From Cryomorphaceae bacterium (lineage in GTDB: Bacteria; Bacteroidota; Bacteroidia; Flavobacteriales; BACL11): a stretch of 19,442 nucleotides of DNA. The position numbers and the translations under genes are program-made. The DNA is taken from assembly GCA_949531795.1 (NCBI GenBank), contig CATIQX010000068.1, positions 1 through 19,442 of the forward strand, in the 5' to 3' direction. Each line of letters opens with the position of its first letter. Within the stretch, counting starts at the first letter, position 1. The notes beneath the pieces were generated by a model. It made no database searches, was not told the DNA's origin, and was given only the letters and a program-made list of their open reading frames with translations. Shown here in pieces: positions 8,091-16,000 of the stretch.

Positions 8091-8128
8091 AATTTAAAAA
8101 AAATATTAAATAATTAAATAATTAAAAA

Positions 8129-8797
8129 ATGGGTTTAGGGAATATTACAGAATCAATAGGGAATATTACAGAGGCAAAATGGTACAAAGCATTGATGCCA
8201 AAATTATACGGTTGGGGTGCAGCTCTAGTTATTATAGGTGCATTATTTAAAATTGAGCACCTTCCAGGAGCCTCTACTATGTTAATTCTTGGTTTAAGTA
8301 CTGAGGCTATTATTTTCTTTTTCTCTGCTTTCGAAAAACCTCATGTGGAAACAGATTGGTCGTTAGTTTATCCAGAGCTTGCTCACATGGAAGATCCTAA
8401 TACTGCAAAGCGCCCAGCTCAACAATTAGATGATGCTTTAGCGAAAGCCAAAATTGATAATGAGTTGATAGAAAGCTTAAATGAGGGCTTGAGATCATTT
8501 GGGGATTCCGCAAGACAATTGAATGAAACAGTTACTGCTGCTGCGGGTATTTCAGAATATAATTCACAAATTCAAGAAGGTGTAAAGAACATGAATGCTT
8601 TGAATTCCTTATATGAATTACAATTGCAAACTTCTAATCATCAGATGGAGGCGACAACTTTGTTTTTACAAAACTTACAGTCTTCAGTAGATGATTCTAA
8701 GAGATTCCAAGAGCAAGTAAGTAGTTTAGCTGATAATTTAGAGCAATTAAATAAAGTGTACGGAAATATGCTAACGGCAATGAATCCAAATAAATAA
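8129..8797 (+). CDS. gldL: GldL/PorL, T9SS inner-membrane motor stator protein
   Basis: GldL pairs with GldM in the inner membrane to use the proton gradient for secretion and gliding. Two transmembrane helices span about residues 26-41 and 49-68. The second contains a buried acid, E59, in GLSTEAIIFFFSAFEKP, which lines up with the glutamate implicated in proton flow in studied GldL/PorL proteins. The short connecting loop FKIEHLPGA is also a family signature. After residue 70 the protein is cytoplasmic and largely alpha-helical, with heptad-like Leu/Gln-rich segments around 115-215. The 222-residue length is normal. The first 16 residues contain GNITE twice in a 7-residue repeat, which appears as an extension relative to the F. 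johnsoniae protein as I recall it. The A/T-rich leader (8091-8128) has no Shine-Dalgarno. Confidence 0.95.
   Translation: MGLGNITESIGNITEAKWYKALMPKLYGWGAALVIIGALFKIEHLPGASTMLILGLSTEAIIFFFSAFEKPHVETDWSLVYPELAHMEDPNTAKRPAQQLDDALAKAKIDNELIESLNEGLRSFGDSARQLNETVTAAAGISEYNSQIQEGVKNMNALNSLYELQLQTSNHQMEATTLFLQNLQSSVDDSKRFQEQVSSLADNLEQLNKVYGNMLTAMNPNK
8137..8172 (+). repeat. 15-bp exact direct repeat, 21-bp period, in the 5' end of gldL
   Basis: AGGGAATATTACAGA occurs at 8137-8151 and again at 8158-8172. The 21-bp period keeps the reading frame, so the protein gains one extra seven-residue unit (GNITE-x-x). It looks like a recent tandem duplication in the segment coding for the cytoplasmic N-terminal tail. 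Confidence 0.85.
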
Positions 8798-8830
8798 TTA
8801 TTATTAATTACTCAAAAAATATAAAATAAT

Positions 8831-10546
8831 ATGGCTGGAGGTAACATATCGCCTAGACAAAAGATGATTAACATGATGTATTTAGTGCTCACTGCTCTAC
8901 TTGCATTAAATGTATCTAAGGAAGTATTGAATTCATTTTTTGAAGTTAATAAAGGTATTACTAGATCTACTATAAACTTTAACGCAAAAAATGGAGATAC
9001 TTATTCTGCTTTTGATGCTGCTGCTGAGTTGAATCCTGTTAAAGCAGGTCCTTTTAGAGAGCAAGCTTATAGCGTTAAAGATGAGGCAGATAAGTTAGTG
9101 GCTTTTTTACAGGAAATGAAGTATAGTCTTGTTCTAACTGCTGATAAGAAAGTTTATTTAGGATCTGAAAGTGAAATTAAAGATGAAGAAGGTGATTTAA
9201 TTGAGGAAAAATCAATTGATTTGGGTTGGGACTTATTAAGTGATAAGCAAAGGTTATTGAGTATTGGGGCTTTAGTAAATAAGGATGATAGACATGCTGC
9301 TGGTGATTTGTTTTATAGCTCTAAAAGACAAGATAATATTGCTACATCATTAAAAAATGATTTAAATGCTTATAAAATTTTGCTTCTCAATATTGCTGAA
9401 GGCAATGAATCTTTAATAACATCAATAAGTGAAACCTGTAATTATGATGATAAAAATGTAAAAGGTAAAAAACAGCTATGGGAAGAATATAATTTTTATG
9501 ATATGCCATCTGTTGGAGCGTTAACCTTATTATCTAAAATGCAATCTGACGTAAGGAACACTGAGTCTGACATAATTAATATGTTAAGGGAAAATATTGA
9601 TGCAGGATCATTGAAGTTTACCACTGCTGAAGGTATTCAAATTCCAAATACTAATTTTGTTTTAAAAGGAGACTCTTTTAGAGCGCAAATATTTATTGCA
9701 GCAAAGGATACTACTCAAGCACCTGTTATTTATGTCGGAGAATATGATTCACTAGGAGGAGGTAATTATGAGATGATTGGTGATGATTATGAAACTGTAA
9801 AAATAGTTAACGGTAAAGGTATTTTTGCTAGGAGAACTCTTTCTGAAGGGAATCAAAAGTGGGGAGGTTTAATTGCTATGAAAACAGACAGAGGAACTAA
9901 AATGTATCCTTTTTCAGGAGAGTACTTAGTTGCTGCAAAAACAGCTGTTGTTTCTCCTACAGCAATGAATGTTTTGTATATTGGTTTAGATTCTTATGGT
10001 GGAAATCCATTACAGGTTTCTGTTCCAGGATATAGTGCAGGTGAGATTTCTGCAGTTCTTTCTGGTGGGGGTAAAGTTAAGCCTACTAATAAAGTAAAAG
10101 GAAAGTGGGCGGCATATCCTACTAAAGTTGGTAAGGCTAAAGTTTCTCTTTTTGTAGATGTAAGTGGAAAAAGAACAAAGATGGGGGATATAGAATTTAG
10201 AATTATGAGAACTCCTCCTCCTTCTCCCTTTATTGCTGGAATGAAGAACGGAAGGATTGATAGATCTGTCTTACTAGCTTCTGGCGGTGTTCTTGCTAGT
10301 TTAGAAAATTTTGTATTTGACGGCCTAAAGTACTACGTTACATCATTTAAGCTTTCCGGAATGTACCAAGGAGAGGTTGCTGATGATATCAACAATAAAG
10401 GAATGGATTTTACAAAAAAAATGAGAGGAATTATTAGTAACTCCAAATCCTCAAGTGAAATTCAAATTACAAAGATAAAGGCAAAATTAATTGGTTCTAG
10501 CGAACCACCAATAAATATTAATGATTTGGTTATCGAAATTAAATAA
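8831..10546 (+). CDS. gldM: GldM/PorM, T9SS motor and periplasmic shaft protein
   Basis: GldM is the GldL partner: one inner-membrane helix plus a long periplasmic rod that reaches the GldK/GldN ring. The N-terminus MAGGNISPRQKMINMMYLVLTALLALNVSKEVLNSF is diagnostic (written here across residues 1-36): Arg9 precedes the single transmembrane helix (about 12-29), and Glu31 follows. Arg9 is the position I recall as important for the GldL-GldM motor. The periplasmic part contains the helical GldM N-terminal domain (about 35-235) and then beta-rich domains. It ends with a C-terminal domain that begins near IEFRIMRTPPPSPFI (about 455). At 571 residues it is somewhat longer than the roughly 510 typical of F. 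johnsoniae. It follows gldL by 33 bp and precedes gldN by 9 bp. Confidence 0.95.
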   Translation: MAGGNISPRQKMINMMYLVLTALLALNVSKEVLNSFFEVNKGITRSTINFNAKNGDTYSAFDAAAELNPVKAGPFREQAYSVKDEADKLVAFLQEMKYSLVLTADKKVYLGSESEIKDEEGDLIEEKSIDLGWDLLSDKQRLLSIGALVNKDDRHAAGDLFYSSKRQDNIATSLKNDLNAYKILLLNIAEGNESLITSISETCNYDDKNVKGKKQLWEEYNFYDMPSVGALTLLSKMQSDVRNTESDIINMLRENIDAGSLKFTTAEGIQIPNTNFVLKGDSFRAQIFIAAKDTTQAPVIYVGEYDSLGGGNYEMIGDDYETVKIVNGKGIFARRTLSEGNQKWGGLIAMKTDRGTKMYPFSGEYLVAAKTAVVSPTAMNVLYIGLDSYGGNPLQVSVPGYSAGEISAVLSGGGKVKPTNKVKGKWAAYPTKVGKAKVSLFVDVSGKRTKMGDIEFRIMRTPPPSPFIAGMKNGRIDRSVLLASGGVLASLENFVFDGLKYYVTSFKLSGMYQGEVADDINNKGMDFTKKMRGIISNSKSSSEIQITKIKAKLIGSSEPPININDLVIEIK

Positions 10547-10555
10547 ATAGAAATT

Positions 10556-11455
10556 ATGAGAAAATATACTTTAACACTATTAATAATTGTTTTTTGTGCT
10601 GTATCTTCAAATGCACAAGTCTTAACTCCAGAAGATAATTCTGTTTACAAAAAAGTGAAGCATCAGAAGAAGACCATTAAACAATATACCCCTTTAAGAG
10701 AAGCTGATGTCATGTGGTCACGAAAAATATGGAGAGAAATTGATTTGCGTCAGAAAATTAATCATCCTTTCTATTATCCAGAAAATAATGGGTCAGTAGA
10801 ATCAGCAACAACAAGTGATAGAAAAAGTCTAATTGATGTGATATATGCTGCAATTAATGAAGGAAGCATTACAGCTTATGGAAATGCTGTTTATGATGAT
10901 GAGTTTAGACAAGAAATGTCTCAAGATGAAATTAAAAGAATAGGAGGAGCAAGACAAGAGGTGACGCAAACAATTGATTCAAAGCTCATATTACAAGGTG
11001 TTGATATTGAATTTGCAAGAAAAGATACTTTTATAAATATTCCTTTTAACAGGAATACTGTAAAAAAATGGAGATTGAAAGAAGAGTGGTTTTTCGATAA
11101 ACAGAGATCGGTTATGGATGTTAGAATTATTGGACTAGCTCCTTTGCAAGAAAGTACAGATGAAATTACTGGACGACTTACTGGGGCTTTTTCTCCATTA
11201 TTTTGGGTATATTTTCCAGAAGCTAGAAAGGTTTTAATTAATGCGGAAGTTTTTAATCTAGTTAAAAATAATGCTGAAAGAAGAACTTATGATGATATTT
11301 TTTGGAAAAGAATGTTCGGAAGCACTATTACAAAGGAATCAAGTGTTATGGATAGAAAGGTAAACGAATATATGGTTGGGCTTGATGCTTTATTAGAAGC
11401 AGAAAGAATTAAAACAGAAATTTTTAATATTGAACATGATTTATGGGAATATTAA
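10556..11455 (+). CDS. gldN: GldN/PorN, T9SS periplasmic ring protein
   Basis: GldN binds GldK in the periplasmic ring and contacts GldM. A signal peptide of about 20 residues ends SSNAQ with likely cleavage before Q21. Mature-protein hallmarks of the family are the paired ADVMWSRKIWREIDLRQKIN segment (about 50-69), the HPFYYPE motif just after it, LIDVIYAAINEGSITAYG (about 92-109), the VKKWRLKEEWFFDKQRS region (about 170-186) and DDIFWKRMFGS near the C-terminus. The length of 299 residues is normal. It is the last gene of the operon; the strong terminator follows 23 bp after the stop codon. Confidence 0.95.
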   Translation: MRKYTLTLLIIVFCAVSSNAQVLTPEDNSVYKKVKHQKKTIKQYTPLREADVMWSRKIWREIDLRQKINHPFYYPENNGSVESATTSDRKSLIDVIYAAINEGSITAYGNAVYDDEFRQEMSQDEIKRIGGARQEVTQTIDSKLILQGVDIEFARKDTFINIPFNRNTVKKWRLKEEWFFDKQRSVMDVRIIGLAPLQESTDEITGRLTGAFSPLFWVYFPEARKVLINAEVFNLVKNNAERRTYDDIFWKRMFGSTITKESSVMDRKVNEYMVGLDALLEAERIKTEIFNIEHDLWEY

Positions 11456-11478
11456 TATTACTATATAACTTATAATTA

Positions 11479-11500
11479 AAAGCCCCATCGGGGCTTTTTT
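11479..11500 (+). terminator. Rho-independent terminator of the porP-gldKLMN operon
   Basis: AAAGCCCC (11479-11486), loop ATC, then GGGGCTTT (11490-11497) continuing into a run of six T. This is the only GC-rich hairpin with a T-tract that I found in the window. The stem continues as AATTAAAA / TTTTTTAATT, so it could act in both directions. It isolates the secretion operon from the polysaccharide operon. Confidence 0.92.
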
Positions 11501-11531
11501 AATTTGTAAAAAGATTGCAGAATTTCAATTG

Positions 11532-11560
11532 TTGGATTAGCGTATATGGTTCTTATTTTG
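11532..11560 (+). promoter_or_regulatory. Possible secondary promoter for the polysaccharide operon
   Basis: TTG at 11532-11534, an 18-bp spacer, and TTATTTTG at 11553-11560 (one mismatch to TAnnTTTG). It is upstream of the much better match at 11612-11643. The 11501-11696 gap otherwise has no gene or RNA that I recognise. Confidence 0.25.
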
Positions 11561-11611
11561 ATATTTTAGCTTTTATATGAGAAATTTATCAGCTATAGTG
11601 CAGTTAAATTT

Positions 11612-11643
11612 TTGTAATATTTAATTGAAAACTTGTACCTTTG
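11612..11643 (+). promoter_or_regulatory. Main promoter of the polysaccharide operon
   Basis: TTG at 11612-11614 and an exact TAnnTTTG box, TACCTTTG, at 11636-11643 are 21 bp apart, close to the Bacteroidota housekeeping consensus. Transcription would start near 11650 and leave a leader of about 47 bases before the Wzz-like gene. With the terminator just upstream, this marks the start of a new transcription unit. Confidence 0.7.
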
Positions 11644-11696
11644 GTTATTAAAGGAATCTATAATAGTTCCAATTGTAAACTTTAAATAAATATAAA

Positions 11697-12533
11697 ATGA
11701 CAGAAGAATTAAATTTAAGTGAGATGTTTTCAAATTTTGTGAAATTTATTTCGCGAAATATTAGTTTATTGCTGATCTTCATGTTGATTGGTTTAATTAG
11801 TGTGATGGGTTATCAAAAGTTGAAACCTCCTTTTTATGAGACAAAAGCAATTTGTATGTCTGGTATTTCAGAGTATGAAAGGCAAGATCAAGTAGAAGAT
11901 TTAAGTCAAAGAACAGCTATTGATTTAATTAATCATTTGCAAATTAATATTGATAATAAGGATTATTCATCATTAGCTTTTTCCTTAGGTTTAGATTTAG
12001 AGGTTGCTTCAACTATTAAAAAAATTGTTGCAGAACAATTATATCAACAAGATATGAATGAGAAGTATTATGCACTTAATAAATTTGAAATTTCTTTAAC
12101 AACGTATGATAACAATGAAAATAAAAACATTGAATCTGGTTTAATATATTATTTTGAAAATAACCCATACATTTCTAGCTATTATAAATCATATATGCTT
12201 TCTAGTGGATCATTAATTAGTGACATTAATGATGAAATAGGGGTTCTAAATCAAATAAGAGTTGAGACTAATATGAATAGTTTTGCTCTTGGATCTCAAA
12301 ATACTATCAGTGGAGAAAATAGAAAGTTAAGTAATGAGATTATTACATTATCGCACATGAGGGAAGAAATCAAAACAAATTCAGAATTACTTAAACCCTT
12401 ATCTTTTGTACAGAATTTTGCTAACGTTAATCAGAAGGAGAATGACGTTTTAGTTTTAGGTATTTTAGGTATAGTTTTAAGTTTTATTTTTGGCTTATTT
12501 GTAGCATTAGTTAAAGAAGTGAAAACTAATTAA
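11697..12533 (+). CDS. Wzz-like polysaccharide chain-length regulator
   Basis: The 278-residue protein has the polysaccharide co-polymerase layout: a short cytoplasmic N-terminus, a first membrane helix at about 23-40 (SLLLIFMLIGLISVMGY), a long periplasmic region with helical stretches, and a second helix at about 253-273 (VLVLGILGIVLSFIFGLFVAL) with a short basic tail. The YQKLKPPFYETKA segment just after the first helix is typical for the family. No cytoplasmic tyrosine-kinase domain is attached, so it resembles O-antigen Wzz more than Wzc. It would set the modal length made by the Wzy-type polymerase at 14005. It is first in the operon behind the promoter at 11612-11643. Sequence similarity in this family is low, so the assignment relies mainly on topology and context. 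Confidence 0.75.
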   Translation: MTEELNLSEMFSNFVKFISRNISLLLIFMLIGLISVMGYQKLKPPFYETKAICMSGISEYERQDQVEDLSQRTAIDLINHLQINIDNKDYSSLAFSLGLDLEVASTIKKIVAEQLYQQDMNEKYYALNKFEISLTTYDNNENKNIESGLIYYFENNPYISSYYKSYMLSSGSLISDINDEIGVLNQIRVETNMNSFALGSQNTISGENRKLSNEIITLSHMREEIKTNSELLKPLSFVQNFANVNQKENDVLVLGILGIVLSFIFGLFVALVKEVKTN

Positions 12534-12534
12534 T

Positions 12535-12738
12535 ATGAAATTTTGTATTATAGGTTTAGGATATGTAGGCTTAGTTGCTACTGCTTATTTTGCAGAAATG
12601 GTCCATATTGTATTTTGTGTTGATATTTATCAACTTAAAGTGAATGAAAATTTATTTACTGATGCAGTAAATCAATTTAATTTTGATTTTATTGAAAACA
12701 AGGATTTTAAATATTTGCAAATGAGAGTTAAAGAATAG
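12535..12738 (+). pseudogene. Internally deleted remnant of a UDP-glucose 6-dehydrogenase-type gene
   Basis: The 67-codon open frame starts as a nucleotide-sugar dehydrogenase: KFCIIGLGYVGLVATAYFAEM (1-22) carries the GxGYVG dinucleotide-binding loop, and CVDIYQLKVNENL (28-40) matches the strand and helix that follow. After residue 40 it jumps to a segment resembling the extreme C-terminus of these enzymes: DAVNQFNF at 43-50 against a family pattern DGRNLFDP, and then FKYLQM at 58-63 against FxYYSIG. About 370 residues, including the catalytic Cys region and the UDP-binding domain, are missing. The family's EMGH is EMVH here (Gly to Val at 23), another sign of decay. It cannot be a working dehydrogenase. 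It starts 1 bp after the wzz-like stop and ends 5 bp before the flippase, so it stays in the operon. The join at residues 40-43 is inferred by eye. Confidence 0.75.
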
Positions 12739-12743
12739 ATCAA

Positions 12744-14015
12744 ATGTCTATTAAAAGCATACTTTTATTAAAAACTACTTCCGACTTTATTTATATGTTT
12801 TCTTCTAATCTATTAAAGAAGGCTTTTGGTTTTTTAAGAGAAGTCATATTAGCATTCTTCTTCGGTTCAGATATTATGTATGCGAATTATTTGCTTCTTA
12901 AAACTATTACTGATTTTTTCTCACAATTTACTCTTGGTAATGCTTTGCAAGCTAATATTATGCCAAAATTCACAAAATTGTATGCAAGTCATTCTTCACT
13001 AGATATTTCTAATGTATATGATTTTTCAAAATATTTTTCTTTTAAATTATTTCTATTTAGTCAATTTATTCAGCTACCCTTAATCTTGTATATTCAACCT
13101 GATAGAATAGTTATATATATTGTGTTATCATGTTTATTAGGTATCGTTATGAGTGTAAATTTCTTTAATTCTATTTTCCTTACTATTATTCAGGCTAAGG
13201 GAGATTTTAAAAAACATTCTGTAGCTACAACCCTAAATATTTCTTTATCTACTCTTTTGTTGTATCCTCTTACACTATTATTTGGTATAGTAGGTGTTGT
13301 TATTAGTAGATTAAGTGGAGCAATTACTTTAGCTTTAGTTTACATTAAACCATTAATTGCAGATAAAGGTGGTGTTAAGGTAAATTTATCTTTGAAAGAT
13401 TTAAATTTTTCAATATTGATATTAGGTAATTTTGCAAATATTATAATGTTCTCTGGTAGATTTGTTTCTGGAGCAGATGGGAGTAATAATATTGCATTCT
13501 ATACTTATGCAATAATATTTTTGAATATTTTTTTAACTGCTGTCATAATGAATGTTAATACATTAGTTTTAAAAATAATTACTGTTAAAAGAGATTATAA
13601 AATAATTTTAATCTCAACATTACTTACTACAGTAATAGGTGGATTCTTCATCTTCTTTATTTCTTTATTTAGTTTTGAAATTGTTTCTTTTGTTTTCGAA
13701 AGAGGTGCTTTTTCATCAAGTGATACATTATTAACATCTAGTTATATAAATGATATATGTTGGAGTTTTATATTTATGTTTATTGCTTCTGCATTGTTTC
13801 AGCCTTATTTTACTTTACCTCAATCATATCTTAATAAAGAAAGTAAATATTTAGCTAGACCATTTATTTTTTCTGTTTTCTTTTTGTTTATTTATTTCTA
13901 TCTAAATAGTCATGGTGTAAGGTTTAACTCTTTAGTAATGATTTATACATTATCTTTTATTTCTTTTATTCTGTCAGTTATTGCTTTTGTAAAATACTAT
14001 AGATATGAAATATAA
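12744..14015 (+). CDS. MurJ/Wzx-type lipid-linked oligosaccharide flippase (MOP superfamily)
   Basis: This is a polytopic inner-membrane protein of 423 residues with about twelve hydrophobic helices. It resembles MurJ (MviN) more than classical Wzx. Near the N-terminus is KKAFGFLREVILAFFFGS (25-42), matching the MurJ G-x-x-R-(D/E) helix, then a segment like the MurJ 'ga....fiP' element (GNALQANIMPKF). Near residue 318 is VFERGAFSSSDT, equivalent to the MurJ 'lfeRGaF...dt' motif. In this operon the likely substrate is the undecaprenyl-pyrophosphate repeat unit rather than lipid II, but the sequence cannot settle that. It is shorter than typical MurJ (about 500 residues), with the missing length at the C-terminus. 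Its stop overlaps the next gene by 11 bp. Confidence 0.78.
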   Translation: MSIKSILLLKTTSDFIYMFSSNLLKKAFGFLREVILAFFFGSDIMYANYLLLKTITDFFSQFTLGNALQANIMPKFTKLYASHSSLDISNVYDFSKYFSFKLFLFSQFIQLPLILYIQPDRIVIYIVLSCLLGIVMSVNFFNSIFLTIIQAKGDFKKHSVATTLNISLSTLLLYPLTLLFGIVGVVISRLSGAITLALVYIKPLIADKGGVKVNLSLKDLNFSILILGNFANIIMFSGRFVSGADGSNNIAFYTYAIIFLNIFLTAVIMNVNTLVLKIITVKRDYKIILISTLLTTVIGGFFIFFISLFSFEIVSFVFERGAFSSSDTLLTSSYINDICWSFIFMFIASALFQPYFTLPQSYLNKESKYLARPFIFSVFFLFIYFYLNSHGVRFNSLVMIYTLSFISFILSVIAFVKYYRYEI

Positions 14016-15195
14016 AAATATTTTTTCTTGGCTTTACTTATTATTAGCATGTGCAATGTTGGCTATAGGAAGATTATACGATGAAAGACTTGATTTTTTT
14101 GGAATAAATTTATCGCTCATTTTAAGTATCTCTTTTTTGCTGCTCTCTATTCCTCTACTTTTTTCAATAAAAAAGATTAAAATTTATTCTACTAAACGTT
14201 TTCTTTATTCTTTTTTGTTAATAGTAATAATCTTAACACCAATTTTATTTCTATACTTTGATTACGAGCATTTAGGCTTATTAAAATATATTAATTTTAT
14301 TTTTATTGTTGTTCCTTTAGTTATTATTGTTGTTGAAACTTTCAAATATCATGATGTGAGAATTTTTTTTAAAATTCTTTTAGGCTTTATTTTTATGCTT
14401 TCCCTCATTGGTTTATTTGCAGGTGATGTCACTATTACTGGTAGAATAAGTGCTCTTGGAGGTGGGCCAATTGTATTTGCCAGATGGATGAATGTTGGTT
14501 TGATCATTTTATTTTTTATAAATCAAGGTAAGATTAATAAGACAAGTTTATTGCTAATGCTATTTTTCTTATTTCTATCATTAGCAGCAGGAAGCAGAGG
14601 TCCTATTTATTCTTTATTTATCACCTTTTTAGCTTATTTTATTTTTAACTTTCAGAATATATTTGTTCGAGTTTTTTTGTATTTATCTGTTATTTTTTCT
14701 GTTGCTATTTTTTCAGGTATAAGTTCATCTCAGATTGATTTTGGTAAAATTGAAAGGTTAGTTACTAAAGATAGCAGATCACAAAATGCACGTGCTTTAT
14801 TTGCACTTCGCTCTTTAGATTTAGTGACACATTATCCTCTTGGTGTTGGATTAGGTAATTGGCAGATTTATATAAATAAAGTTAAACCTACTCATTTATT
14901 AAAACATGACTATCCACATAATTTAATTTTAGAGATTTTTACTGAATTAGGTATTTTTTCAGGAATACTCTTTTTATTTTTACTTTTCTATATTTTATTT
15001 TATAACTATAAAAAAATGTATTTATATAAGGATTATGAATATTCTTTTTACCCTTTGTTATTTTATTTGCAATTATATTTAGTTATTAATTCATTTTTTA
15101 GTGGAAGTTTAAATGATTCTAGATTGCTTTTTGTAATTATGGCGATGAGTTTAATTGAATTGCCTTTAATATTAAATAAAAACAAAAATGATTAG
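14005..15195 (+). CDS. O-antigen polymerase/ligase family membrane protein (Wzy/WaaL type)
   Basis: The 396-residue protein has roughly eleven membrane helices. A large periplasmic loop at about 245-310 contains SQNARALFALRSLDLVTHYPLGVGLGNWQIY (around 256-287) and then HDYPHNLILEIFTELGI (around 302-318). The latter is the H-N-x-x-L-E-x-x-x-E-x-G signature of the Wzy_C/O-antigen ligase family. A second conserved spot is AGSRGP (about 196-201) before a helix, giving the Arg needed for undecaprenyl-pyrophosphate handling in family members. It would either polymerise repeat units or ligate the glycan to an acceptor; position beside Wzz and a flippase favours polymerase. It starts inside the flippase gene (11-bp overlap) and overlaps the following gene by 8 bp. 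Confidence 0.82.
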   Translation: MKYKNIFSWLYLLLACAMLAIGRLYDERLDFFGINLSLILSISFLLLSIPLLFSIKKIKIYSTKRFLYSFLLIVIILTPILFLYFDYEHLGLLKYINFIFIVVPLVIIVVETFKYHDVRIFFKILLGFIFMLSLIGLFAGDVTITGRISALGGGPIVFARWMNVGLIILFFINQGKINKTSLLLMLFFLFLSLAAGSRGPIYSLFITFLAYFIFNFQNIFVRVFLYLSVIFSVAIFSGISSSQIDFGKIERLVTKDSRSQNARALFALRSLDLVTHYPLGVGLGNWQIYINKVKPTHLLKHDYPHNLILEIFTELGIFSGILFLFLLFYILFYNYKKMYLYKDYEYSFYPLLFYLQLYLVINSFFSGSLNDSRLLFVIMAMSLIELPLILNKNKND

Positions 15196-16000
15196 TCAGT
15201 GGAGAAAATATCAAGGAGTATTAGTTTCTGCAAAAGCACCTCATCATGAAGTTATTACTCAAAATATAAGTTCTGAGTTAAAAAAAAGCAATGCTTTTCT
15301 TGCACGCTGGATAACTAATTTTGATTGTAATAAAAAATTAGATTTTTGGTATTTGATTCTGGATAAAAAGATGAATCTTAGTGACTATAGCTCTAACACT
15401 AGAAATCAAATTTCTAATGGTTTGAAGAATTTTAAAATTAGAAAAATTAGTGTTGATGAAATGTTAGATAATTCATATGTTATTTATAAAGCAGCATCTT
15501 TACTTTATAACTCTAAAAATAAAATTAAAAGTTTGAAGCAATTTAATGCTGATTTACTTCCTTCTTTTGACTATTGGGGAGTCTATAATAATAATTCTTT
15601 AATTGGCTTCGCTCAAAATAGAGTCTTTGATGATTGTTGTGATTATTCTACAATCAAGATTTCACCAATTTATGCTAAGAAATATCCGTTTTATGCGTTA
15701 TTTTATACTATGAATAATTATTATTTAATTGATAAAGAATTAAAATATGTTACAGATGGAACAAGAAGTATTTCTCACCAAACAAATATTCAGAATTTCT
15801 TAATGCATAAATTTAAATTTCGTAAAGCATATTGCTATTTACATGTTAGATATCAACCTCTTTTTGGTTTACTAGTAAGTTGTCTATTTCCTTTCCGAAA
15901 ACTCTTGTCAATTTTTAATTTTTCTTTTTTTAGAAACATAAATTCAATTTTGTTGCAAGAGAAAATTCGAAAAAATTGTAAAAATGAATTATTATGTTAG
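15188..16000 (+). CDS. FemAB/GNAT-like putative acyl- or aminoacyl-transferase of the glycan operon
   Basis: The 270-residue soluble protein has no signal peptide or convincing membrane helix apart from a hydrophobic stretch near 227-248. It resembles a GNAT-fold protein of Bacteroidota polysaccharide operons that is normally left uncharacterised. The visible signatures are RWITNFDC near 40-47, FWYLILDKKMNLSDYSSNTRNQI near 54-76 (R-x-x-I-x-x-G-L-K follows), YWGVYNNNSLIGFAQNRV near 130-147, and YVTDGTRSISHQTNIQNFL near 191-209. The pattern 'TRSISHQTNIQxFLxxKFxFRKAY' recalls the acceptor-binding half of FemAB-type transferases. It may attach an acyl or amino-acid group to a sugar of the repeat unit. 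Function is inferred from fold impression and context only. The start overlaps the polymerase stop by 8 bp, and the stop overlaps the sulfotransferase start by 7 bp. Confidence 0.55.
   Translation: MISQWRKYQGVLVSAKAPHHEVITQNISSELKKSNAFLARWITNFDCNKKLDFWYLILDKKMNLSDYSSNTRNQISNGLKNFKIRKISVDEMLDNSYVIYKAASLLYNSKNKIKSLKQFNADLLPSFDYWGVYNNNSLIGFAQNRVFDDCCDYSTIKISPIYAKKYPFYALFYTMNNYYLIDKELKYVTDGTRSISHQTNIQNFLMHKFKFRKAYCYLHVRYQPLFGLLVSCLFPFRKLLSIFNFSFFRNINSILLQEKIRKNCKNELLC

Noticed and set aside
7906..8097. Second plus-strand frame at the end of gldK
   Set aside because: It is out of frame with the conserved C-terminal RGGSWKD and IGFRCAVDF motifs of GldK and has no recognisable content.
11501..11696. 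Search of the gap before the glycan operon for a small RNA, riboswitch or JUMPstart-like element
   Set aside because: Apart from the promoter matches, I saw no stable hairpin or conserved leader motif; it appears to be a simple promoter region.
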